Positions 12,825 through 24,500 of a stretch of 64,000 bases of DNA are shown piece after piece. This DNA is from Dipylidium caninum (Eukaryota > Platyhelminthes > Cestoda > Cyclophyllidea > Dipylidiidae): contig QEYB01000229.1 in assembly GCA_017562135.1 (NCBI GenBank), forward strand, positions 186,001 through 250,000. The letters run 5' to 3'. How positions within the stretch are numbered: position 1 is the first letter of the stretch; every line of letters begins with the position of its first letter. Under the pieces are notes generated by a model, which saw only the letters and a program-made list of their open reading frames with translations, made no database searches and was not told the DNA's origin. Both the position numbers and the translations under genes were made by a program.

Positions 12825-15231
12825 ATGCCTGGGGTCGGGGTCAGGCTCCTAATCACTCTCCTATGGGTGAGCCTGTTGGACGTGGACGATGAGGCGACGG
12901 ACCGACCGGTGCTGTCGTGGGAGGTGCAGCCGACCTTTTGGGAGGATCAGGCACGGGAGCAGCTGAGCTTCGCATCCCGCCTCTTTCCGCATCTGGCGAG
13001 GAGGAAGGCCAAGGGTGTGGTCGTCTTCCTCGCCAAGGGGCTGAGTTCGGGCGGCCTTGCCGGGGCACGGCTCTACAAGGCCCTCAAGGCCAGACGGAAG
13101 GGGGAGGTGATGCCAATGAGCTTCGAGAAGTGGCCCTTCAGCACCATGTGTCGGACACACGACTTGGAGAAGTTGGCTGCGGATGAGGCCAGCTCGGCCA
13201 CTGCCCTCCTAACCGGTGAGGCAGAATGAAGATATGTTTTAAATTTCAGCCTTTCAACGTCCCCGGACGCCCGACCGTTGACAATAACTACTGGGGTGCT
13301 AATTAAAATCAGCATTTTCATGTTGGTTAAGGCACGAAGACGCGACCCGGAGTGCTGGGACTGACGGGCGATGTCAAGCCTGACTCGTGTCACCCCCAAA
13401 TCAGGCAGGAGAAGACAGTCTCCGTTCTGAATGCCGCTGTCGAGGCCGGTCTGGCCACCGGTATTGTCACCAACGCCCGCCTCACTCGGGCCCCGACTGC
13501 CGCCAATTTCGGCTATGCCACCTCACGATGCTACGAAGGCGAAACGTATGTTTTCCAGTCCACATTTTGGCGCACATCTTGCATCACCACGTTTTAATCT
13601 CCTCGGTGGAAATTTAAAAGAATGTGGGGTCTCTGTGTTATCTAAGGTAAAATTAAGCTCAAATATAATTTTTTTTGCATCTAATGGACACAAAGTTGGG
13701 GGGTTTGAGGAGCCCCACAAGAATTAGACGACACTTTCTGGCAGGTCTCGCAATTGCAGTCGAATTAGTTTGACTAATGGAATAGAACGGATGGCTCCTT
13801 TCCATCCCTCGCAAATCTCCTTCGATAATTCCAGCAATTTGGGATGAAACACTTTCGCATGGCGGGCATTTTTCATTCTCCCCTCCCGTGTAGTTGCATG
13901 TTGGACAAAAAATTGCCTTAGGATTATCACGAAAACCACCAGAAGCCCTTAAAGAGATGAATATCGGGGTGGAAGGGCGTATGCGGGTCGCCAGTTCCCA
14001 AAGTTCCACGATTGCGGTTATTTTCGTCTTACAACCGCACCACCACCAAGCGGAGATGAGAAGAGAGTCTACCTGGTTCGTTGTAGAGGACACCAAAGGC
14101 ACCTCACCGCAGAGGTTGGTTGCGACTGCGTGGATTTGGCAGAACAACTAGTCCTCGAGCATCCGACGATTAACGTTATACTGGGTGGTGGACAGGAGGA
14201 CTTCTACCCCAACACCTCGTGCTATTCGGGCAAGGCGAGACAGCGGGGTTGTCGTCGGGATGACCTCAACCTCACTGACATCTGGCTGTCCTCACTGAGG
14301 GACAAAGGTCGCAATGCCGAGTATGCGAGCACGATAGACGAGCTGTATGCGAGGCTTCCGACGAACCCCGATTACCTGCTCGGTAAGTAGCTGGCGCGGG
14401 AGTAAAGTCATTATATATGCTAACAAAATTGTTTGTCTCTGATAGGTCTCCTGGCTCCTTCTAATTTGCCGGTTAACCTAACTGGAATTTCGAATCATGC
14501 GAATTTAGCTAACTTAACAAGGGTGGCGCTTGACGTCCTTATGCGTCAACGTGGAGGATTTTTCCTCTCAGTGGAGGGTGGCTTTATTGACGACGTTTGC
14601 GATTCTGACCGGACAAGGTAGGTGAATCATTAAATATGATCGCACGTGTAAATGTAGAGATAATTTAGAAAATATTTTGGCTTTGGATGAGGCAGTTGAA
14701 GCAGCCTTGGGGATGGTTAGTCTCAAGGAAACACTCATTGTTGTGGTGGCCGTTCCCACTCAATCTGCGAAAAACTCTAAAATGTGGGGTCGTTTCAAGA
14801 AAGTTGAGACCTTCATTAAAGAGGCGAGTTTGGAGAAATTGAGAATCCGGCTATTCGTTTCACTGTAAATATATATTTTATGGGGCAAATGAACTGGGTA
14901 ACATTATTTTTGTTTTATGTGATTGTAGATCTCTAATTCAGAACTCAAACGACGAAACATATCCCGAGATGACAGGATTCCTGGAGAAGATTTGGGGGTG
15001 TATGCCATAGGTCCTCTTAGTTTCCTCTTTCATCGGACAATTGATGACACTTTTGTAGCGCATGCTATGAAGTATGCATTATGTCTGCCACCTTATCATT
15101 TGGACAAGACGCGATGTCGACCATTCACCAAAAAAACAGAAAAGAGAAGAAATTTCACGCTAAAATGCGTGATAAATTATTTCATGACTTCGTGGAGCAA
15201 CGTTATGAGACAATTTTATAAATACAAATGA
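12825..15231 (+). CDS. Degenerate alkaline phosphatase paralogue (predicted pseudoenzyme)
   Basis: Clear paralogue of the minus-strand enzyme. Exons are 12825-13215, 13332-13545, 14087-14382, 14446-14617, 14658-14864 and a last exon ending at 15231; intron phases begin 1, 2, 1, 2 as in the enzyme, and exon 2 has the same length (214). Fold motifs survive: GIVTNARLT, VILGGGQEDFYP, SVEGGFID, GEDLGVYAIGPLSFLFH and FVAHAMKYALCLPP. Catalytic positions are lost: FLGDGMG is FLAKGLS, the nucleophile Ser in DSA is Glu (DEA), VTHAS is LTRAP, the IDHAHH histidines are IDDVCD, TADHSH is VAVPTQ and the HGGDD histidine is absent. The C-terminus is basic with no GPI signal, while a short N-terminal hydrophobic segment follows Met (12825), so secretion is plausible. 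The last junction is unsure: a good acceptor at 14928 is out of phase, and a weak one (AG at 14974-14975) restores phase and gives 511 residues. It may be a functional pseudoenzyme or a recent pseudogene. Confidence 0.9.
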
Positions 15232-15300
15232 GTGAAAAAGCATAAGTGCATGGAATTTTCATATTGTTTTCTTTTATAATAATGAGTACCATATTCACAA

Positions 15301-15306
15301 AATAAA
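15301..15306 (+). terminator. Poly(A) signal AATAAA of the phosphatase paralogue
   Basis: A canonical AATAAA lies 70 bases after the stop codon at 15231. Its presence suggests the paralogue is, or recently was, a transcribed gene. Confidence 0.6.
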
Positions 15307-15503
15307 AGCTTTTATAAAACTCATGAAAGCTCAATTGCATTAAATACGGCTAATTTTTATCTTATACTAGACACTAACTGAATGGTCACGAACGTTTTCT
15401 GGTACTTATAATGGGCTGTCACTCCGAGCGGCTTTACGATCGTTCGTTGGCGATTTTTAATTGGCTAGCGGTTGTAAATTAGATTATAGCCCGCTTACCA
15501 CAA

Positions 15504-18500
15504 ATGGATGCTCACCCTGGTTTGTTACTTAACGACACCGCATTTGCCCGCGTATCCGAGCAAAACAAACCAATATTCATCTACGACTGGTTGCGAAGCC
15601 TTGATCGACGACTTTCCCAGTCCACAAAAATCGAGGTCAAAAATGTTCAACAGGCTCTCACCGATCAGTTAATGGCTCAAGTATCCCAAGGATTAGGTCC
15701 CCCATCCAGAAAATTGCTTGGGAGATGTTTGGCGAAGATCTTTACCACTGGGGACTCAATCTCCCTATACGCTGTATTAAACAGCTGTAACGATGCTCTC
15801 AAGATTCGTGAAGATAGCCCCACGGCAATTAACAAACGACTAACAAATTTAATTTGTCTCGGAATTATATATAGAAGCCTTGGTCGGCTCTGTGGTCGCA
15901 CTTTTGAAGAGACCGTCGGCATATTAACAAAGATGATTAAACAGGTGGTGTTTACCCATGTGTGATTTCCGCCTACTATTTCTATCTTGATTAATGAAGT
16001 TTTTTTACCACTCCTCAGGTTGAATCTCAAACACGTTGCGAGATCTTAACAACTCTCAGGAAAATCGTGATAGGAATGGCCGGTGTCGAGGCCTCTTGTT
16101 TTCGTGACATCTTCAAAGTCGCTAGGTCGTTTATTAATGATAGAGCTCTCGCTGTTAGGCTGGCTACTGTACAGGCGAGCTACTGACACTTATTATTGTT
16201 ACACTTGCCCTTACTTTTCCCCTCAACATTTTCTGCTTAAATTTTAGTGTCTCTGTAGTCTTGCTCAGTACCATCCGCATTTTTTCAACAGCGATTTAGA
16301 TGCAGTGATGAGTATGTGCATAAAAGGCTTGGACGGTTCTAATCACGCGGTTAGAGTGGAAATTGCCAAATTGCTTGGGTGTGTTCTTGCTAGGACTCAA
16401 TTAAATTCACCCGTCTTTGTCAACAATAACGGCGGAATTCCGGTTCCTATTGCTTCCTCCGCCTCTGGTGGGCTATCCAGTAAGTTTTTCTAAACTTTAT
16501 TGTGAGTTTCTCACAATTTCCTTTAATTTTTCTGGTTAATGGCTATTTTTACAAATCTCACGACGCCATGCTTTTCTTTTCATTAATCCCATATCGGTTC
16601 TAAATGCCGTCAACATCGCCATTTTAAATCAACAAGACTTTAGACTTTACTGATATTAAAAATCGACTTTCATTGAATTTAATGAGAGACTATTATATCA
16701 AAAAACAATTCTATGCTTTTGAAAAGATGGCTATGCTCAGAAGGGTGAAATGTTACATCTTCGAGGTAGTTCTTTTTTTCCTTCGGAGAATTTATAATAC
16801 GTAATTCCAGACCAATGCTTCAACTTATGCACCATGGGATTTAAAGTGTTCGGACAACTTGTATTTACAAATAGACTTTTTTTATTCTATAGTTAACCGT
16901 TCACCACTTTCTATTCTTTTGTCTTCACACTTTTTGTGTTGTAAACCAATAATTAATTCCCGTACAGGACTTTATTTTTATTGCTTTGAGTGTATCTTAA
17001 TCAATAATGACCTGAAGCATATTGCTCAGAGCAAAGGATAGGAGGCGAAGAGGGCTATTTGGATGAGAAACACCCTGATTCTCTAAAATCATTACTTGTC
17101 ATCCTTCCATTACTCGTTTTCTACCAACATCTTCGTTTTGGCATGCTACTTCATGCGTTTATTTCACTGAAGCATACCAGATGAGGCGTTTGGTTCTTTT
17201 AGTGGAGCAGTTCTTCCTAAAATGATGACCCTTTAGTTGAGCTTGTTGCAAATTTTCAACAAAAGTAACATGGGATTGTTATCGTCTACTTCCTCAACAA
17301 AAAAATAATCTGTGGACCTAATTTATTTTCGTCCTCTTTCACAACTCAAAAATTAACCACCTCGAAATATGGCGATATAGATAGGAATTTGTCTGGCTTG
17401 TCCAAATTCTTTCCCTTCTTTAAAATGAACTTTTCGGTCATTTCTCTTTTTTCTTAATTTGACTCTACTATCATGGCGTGTAACTAAATGAGGCTGTTTA
17501 TTTGCTCAACTATTTGGGTTTTCGTTCAAGTTGGATATGGCGAGGGAATTGGATAGCGATCGGCACACAAAGCATTTCCTGAATTTAATTGTTCTTTCGT
17601 TATTTTTTTCTATTAGAATGTGCGTATCCTAGGCCTTTGAACCTTGTATTAGTTATACCACACCGGGTACCAAGAATTTTAATTTTACCTAACAAAAGAA
17701 TTTCCTGTGGTAGTCATCAGACAAACAGCGAGGTTATTATCGGACGTATTAGAAAAGTTATTCTACACTGACAGACAGCTTTCCATAATTCGTTCGCATT
17801 AAAACAGTCTGAGGAGGCCATTTTAAACAGTTTATTACCCCAATTTGCGATTAGGAAAATCAACTTGACGGAGCTCGATAACACAATTGTCAAGTTAACT
17901 GTATCACTTTAATTTTTGGGCGGCGAAATTTGTTCCATGGGACGCCCAGTTTAATGGTTACTCTATCGCAACGGACGTTTAGCAAATATAAGTTAAATCG
18001 GAGATGGACAAACACTTTGATCTCGCCCTTCTCTCAAGTGATTATTGCGCATGCAACAAAGACCGAGGGTAGCTTGTCGAGTCTTTTGAAGTAGTCTACC
18101 AACTGCCACTCTGAGTCCAAGTTCTCCTTACGTAATCAAAAATCACGGAAGCTCTTTAGTGATACCTTCAACTTGGGCGCGCAACAGTCTCAGTTCATCC
18201 ACCTGTCCACCTCTGCACAAAATCAGTATTAAATCTGTTGTCACACCGTAGGTTAGTTGTAAGGGAGGAATTTGACCAACTGGCGCCCTATGATAGGCCA
18301 GTCAGGTGAAATTGAAGTTGGTGTCCAAGCAGAAAATGAAATTAGGTTTTGTAATCAACAGGCAAGGGGATAAGATTTAAAAATGCTGTGCTGATTATCT
18401 TTAGCAAAGTCTGATGTGCCTTCACCTTTAGGCCAAAATCATACGGGAGGACGCAGCAAACCCTCTACTTTGGAGGATATTCTCACTCTCCTTTCCTCCG

Positions 18501-21500
18501 CCTTCCTACGCGGTCCCGGTCGTTTCCACAAGGGCACCAGCAGCGTTAGTAGGGAGATTCGAGCTGGCATTACCTATGTATGTAATTTTGTCCCTGTTTT
18601 TTTTTAAAGTCATTTCCAAAGAGTAATCGTCTCCTTTTTTGCCACAACTAGGCTTACGTGGAGTTCTTCACCAACCTTGGGTCCGACTGGCTGGTTGCAC
18701 ACAGCCACACAGTACTTTCCCACTGCCTCTCCCTCCTAACCAGTCCCCGTACTACTTCCACCCCTAGCGAGGCTGCCTTCACGCGGCTCTGTGTCGCGGG
18801 GCACCTGTTGCCTCGTCTCCTGCGTCGACACTTCTCAGAAGCGGCGCAAATTTCGGTGGCGCGTCACCTCCTCCACCTCTGCTCCATGCGGCAACGCGAA
18901 CGGACTAATCAATCCCAACCGTCGCAGTTGAGAGGGTTTGCGAGGAGTCTACGCCCCGTCAGCTCCACCGGTCGGCTGGATGAGAGCACCACTGACAGTG
19001 CTGAAGACGCTGGTAGGACTGATGCAACCAGTGAAAACGGTGGTAGCGGTGGTGGTAGTGGAGGCACAGCTGCGGACGATCCCAATTACTTGATATGCTG
19101 TCTCGATGTGCTGACCCAACTGATTAGGTGGTTGGACTCGTGTATCGGTGAGTGGCATTTCAAGAAATAGTCAGTTTTATCGTCGTTTGATCGGCTTGGG
19201 GTGGTGCAATTCCGCCGGTATTGAGCAAACCCTTGTGGTGTCAAGTGACTTTTGTTCTGCCTTGTCGAAATGGACTAACATTAGCATTTTCATTAAAATC
19301 GGTCTATCTTGAAGGTTTATATTTTCTGCCGCTAAAGGGTACCTTTAGTTAATTTTGATTGCTACGAGCATTTGCAAGGGTGGTAAACTCTATTCGACAC
19401 AATTAGGTACTTCTCCAATGCGCCGCTTCTTTTTTTTTGCTTTCCACAAGAATGTATAGCGAATGACTACAGATAAAGAAGCGCAAGTTGCACTGTGCCT
19501 TCCGACTATTTGTTCGCTCGTTAGGCTATATTAATGAACTAGTTGTGTTTATGATCTTTTTTTTTATCAAGACTGGTCATCCACCGATGATCCACCTCGT
19601 CATCTCCCTTTATTCTGCTGCCTCATTCATAATTGCCAGTCGGTTGCTGATCCACAGCGTAAAATGCAAAAGCTGATTACCAGCAGTCCGAACAAAGTGT
19701 CTGCCTTATACATTCGATTCCTTTGTGGTGAGGACACTCAACGATGCTGTCAAACGGGTCTTTTTGTGTGTCTCTCGTATGCGCGAAGACGTCAACAGCA
19801 TTGCAACACCATGGAGGATCACCACAAGACCCGAAATTCGGGGCCTCCACTTGCCCCACAGGCTCGAGCTAACAAAACTAAAGGCGAACGTGGATGAGGC
19901 ACTACTGACCGGGCGGGAGGGAGGACCGTTGAAATTATTTGTCCTCCCATCGAGCTGACTGAATAGCTACGAGTTGATCCTGTGATCCTAGCGCAAATTT
20001 ACGTGCTTTTCAAGTCTCGCAGAGACGCATGCGTTGGACCTGGTAGTATTTCCTAATTTATCTATCCCTTCTTCGTGAATTCTTCGAATTCGTTCGTTTA
20101 CTCGGGGGTAGGGGAGGTTGATTATACGCTTCCAGAAGCGCTAGGAAAGAGGCCTGTTGAACACGATTTTCAAGAGGTCTGCGCAAAATAACACTTTCAA
20201 ATATCTTCATGTGGCAAAAAGTAATTAACAGTTCACTCATTTCTACTAAACACAGTGTTTGGAAGAATGATGAGAGAGGAGTTAAAATTTTCCCCCCTCT
20301 GAACATTCCTGTTTTCACACCACCCAGCGCCAATTCTTTCATCACCGTCCAACCCGGTGGAGAGCCTTTTTGATGCCTGTTTGTGCCACCCTTCGCTGGG
20401 TGTCCGAGTCGCCGCCGCCGCCGTCGTCCGTCAACTGGCCATCGCGTTGCCCAGCCAACGAGTACCGCTGATGGATCGTTGCATCAGTGCGTTGAGCGCC
20501 GCAACTACCATCGCCTCTGCCGACAGCATCTCCGGTTACAGTCTGGCCCTGGGAGCGCTGGTGGCGGGTGCTCGACTCGGCGATTTAGGAATACCCTGTG
20601 CTAAGGGCAAGGCAGTAAGTGGCTCCTCTTCTCTCCCTCTCTCCCCTTATTTGTTAACCCCATTTCCTTGGAGAGTTCACAATTTTTAATTTTAATACGT
20701 GTCGTACGCTTTTGCCTTCCCCTTGAGGTCGAGAAGAAGAAGGTTATAGCTCAAAAGCATTTCCACTAGCCGCATTGAACCGTTTTACTTTTTTTCTGTG
20801 ATTGCTTTATGGGAATAATCATCCTTCCAAAGTTGTGGATGCTTTTAATTCTAGGCTAAGGCGAGTAAAACCTTTCCCCTAATTTCTAGCTAGACCAAAA
20901 GTTTGTTCTAGTAATTACGGAAGATTTCATCGCCGACAACGGAAGGACGTTTACGTCACTGTGAGCTATTTTTTGTTTGATCAAGCGTTGAAGGCAAGTA
21001 AGGCCGTGAAAACAAAAAAAGCAACGACACTTTCGGCGATGTTTCAAAACTGAACCAGTGTCATAGACGGTTTAAAAAGTAGACACGTCGAAATAGGAAT
21101 CTCGAAGATGCTAAACGAAAGAGTCAACCTCAAAGACTTGATGATGACATTCCGAGAGTGATGGGGGATTCAAATTTTCGTCGAAATATTCGGGAAGTAG
21201 CACTAAAGACCGACTGTCCATGGTCTACCGTTTAGGATCGTCTTCATCGCAAAGGCAAAAATTTGGTTTTCCCCATGAATTGACAGAGGAGCCACTCAAT
21301 CAGCGGCGTTGAATTTGGCCTTTTCTTTTGTCTCGGTACGAAATCGTTCTGTTTTTGCGACGAAATGCAAGTGAAGATGAGAGGTGGATGCTATGCAATG
21401 GTTCTGCACGAAAAACGATGGCTTTATTTTAAAGAAACACCTTTTCCGCCACCGGAACCATCAGCAAGAGCAAAGAAGGTGCTCGTTTTCAGGGATCATA

Positions 21501-24500
21501 CGCTATAAATCGGCTGGGATCTGGTCTCATTCTAGCAAATGAAGCAAGAATTCTTAACAAAACGGTATTTTTTGTACCTTGTAACACGATAATGCGAGAT
21601 TCTATGCCGCAAAAATGATACAGGGAAAAGTTGGGGAATTTCAGCCTCTTTTTTTTGCCTCATCCACCATATTCATCGGAATTCGCGGCGTTGTTAGAGC
21701 TGGTGAGGTGACAGTGCGCCTGGAAAAGTTTTTTAAATCCAAAATCTAAGGATTTTTTAATAATAAAAAAACAGTTGAACAAATGCCTATACGCCGGTAA
21801 AAGGCGTTAAAAATGGGTAGAATTTATTTTTTTTATTAAAATATAGGAATTCTTTAGTAATTAAGTGTTTTTTTGGTAAAAAAAGATAAAAATTTTTCCT
21901 TTCGGTTCATTTCATATTTGCCATGGCAGAGTAAAAACCCCTTTTTTCCCGAGCTAGTGGCAATCAGTATTTCTCCTCGATATCTCCGTCTCCGGTTTGT
22001 CGGCCCTTTGATTGATGCCCGGCCCCTCCTCTTGGCCCATTTTGGCCTCTCTTCCCCCTCACTTATTGCTTATTCTAGTTGGAGTAACGCGGGGGCACCC
22101 TGTGTTTGTTCCTTTCCTCTCCCGAGTCGGTCAAAGTGCACGTTCCGCCTCTGAAATAACACTTACATTGTCAATTAATCCCCTTAATAGTCGTTCATCT
22201 CTGCCCCCCCCTCCCCCTCCAAAAAAAACTAACGGAGATGCAGTTGCAGTGTGTTTCGGCCCCGAGTCAATTACACGAGCCCATGAGACTTGTGTTCCGC
22301 TGTCAGGTGATGCGGCTAACCGACGAAGTTGTTCACTCCGTCGCAAATATTTGGAGGCAGCTGACCTGAGCGGCAACTTCGCTTGTCCCTCATCTCAAAT
22401 ACATGTACTTGTGACTTGGACCACCTTAATCAAAGCTTCTGTTATTTTATACGTTTTTAGAAAATTGTAGCTTAGTTGTGCTGGTGACTGCACTTGCAAC
22501 CTTTCAACCTCCACTTGAAAGTACAATTTCCCTTTCAATTTGAGGTGTTCTCAGTGGCCGAGGACCTCCTCCGGGCAACCAATCGAAATAGCCGCCTAAC
22601 AACAGCACGCACGCAGGCGGGTTGGTACCTGCTGGGAGCCTGCATGACTCTCGGACCTACTGCGGTGCGTCCGCATCTTCCACGCCTCATTCTTCTCTGG
22701 CGTAACGCCTTTCCTCGCAGCACCCCGTGAATTGGAGGCCGAGAAACAACGCGGCGATGCATTCACCTGGCAGGTGGGGTGGCGATTGTTGAAACTTTGA
22801 TTTCATTTTTTGGATCCTCTTCCATTTCGTTGTAATCCTCGAAAATGTGGACTGAAGGCAAACACTATCGCCGGGGGGTGTATAATCGACTCGTATACAT
22901 TTGCTATATTTTTGCGAGTGGGTCTCCTCTCTCTTTCTCATGTTTTCCTCTTTTGGTTAATCACTGCGTATCCTCACAAAACTTATGAGAAATGGTTTGT
23001 TTTTTTCCAAACTTTTGTTCTCCTTTTGAGCCCTCCTTTACGAACTAACGACTTAGTTTAATTAGTATTTTGTCACCTGAAAAAAAACATTCTTTTCACG
23101 TCTTTACTGCTTGTCATTTCAAAAATATTTCCTCACCTGCCTCTAAGTTCTCCTCCCGGTTAACACAGACGAGGGTGTTCGTATTTCCCTTTTACCTGTT
23201 CTAAAATCTTCCTCCTTACCGAATTATTATGGAATTTTTGTTTAGTGAAGCATTTTTTATCTCCTTGACCGCAAAACTCTACCGCTTTTCACATAAGATG
23301 CCTCGATACTTTAGAAATGTGGAAGTTTACCACACTGATGATTGTTGCGAAATAATAATGAGATGAGAACATAACTAGTCCCTTCTCCACCTCATTATCC
23401 TTTTCGGATTTGAGCAAAACTGCTCACCTGCCTCTTGCTCGACGATCCTGTCGTCGGTAGCCGGGTGAAGAAGCAATGTAGAGAGAAGAGGGGGGATTTT
23501 CGTTGTCCAGAGCTGCGCACTTGGCTCTTTCGCCAGGTCTAAAACTTAGTGGCGTCTATAAACGCTCTTCTGCATCCTTCCATTGACAACACTAAGAGTG
23601 CCGGGCAAAGGGGTAGCCCTCAGACGCTGTGAATAAAACCTAAAGTGGCTATCGTATATCCCCCGCTGTAAACACAACGACCATTCAATTCTCCCGACAA
23701 GTTGGGCTTGAAAATGAGTGCACCGAATCTGTATCGACTGTGGAAGAAGGTGTTTTCCCGAGGTCATTTACGACGTAAGAAAGTAGCCTCGAAGGCGAAG
23801 GATTTTTCGGGCGGTAGAAAGTCTCGCTCATCTTCCAAATGATCTACTTTTCCTGTCACTTGTCATCTCTCGAGATCCCATGGTCGTCAGCATGGCGATG
23901 GGGTCATAATCACAAAGCCCGACTTACTAACCCGTTGACAGTCCGCGCTACAAATGAACTTTATGTTTTTCGCACACTCGATGGAATGTCCGGTGGCATT
24001 TCATGGACAGCAAAAAAGCCCAATTCGTTGTATAGCTGCTTGATGCAAAGCATTCTGCATCCAATTACATTAATTACGAATGGTCGGTTGGATGCTTCGG
24101 TGGCCTGTCTGGGTTATCCTCACTCTCTGAGCGATTGTCTTCTTTATCATAATGAAGCACTGATGCCCATCTCCCCTTATCTTGCCCCTTTATCATCAAC
24201 CACTGGCCACTGACGCTGACACAAGCCAGCTAGTACCAGTGCGATGTGTATAAGTCAAAATCCTCCCCTCACCGGTACTACAGAGACGTTTGTGTTTTTC
24301 TCATGCCTTGGTTACAGGTGACTCTGGAGGCACGAGCAGGAGCTCTCTGCTCAATGCAGGCCTTCCTTGAGTACTGCGCGCCTGCCATGGCCGGGGAGAA
24401 GGTGATCCGACGTCTGTTGCCACCGCTGGAGTGTGCGCTCAACCTCCTCGGACAAATCACTGAAATTGTGCGTCTCTTTGGCAATCATCTCGCAGCACCT

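Noticed and set aside
13659..14147. Minus-strand 162-codon frame overlapping the phosphatase paralogue
   Set aside because: It is antisense to intron 2 and part of exon 3, with no domain or start context; most likely a chance frame.
19664..19958. Open frames with coding-like composition in HEATR5 intron 5
   Set aside because: Exons 5 and 6 join in phase without it and align continuously with the family; no domain was recognised in the frames.
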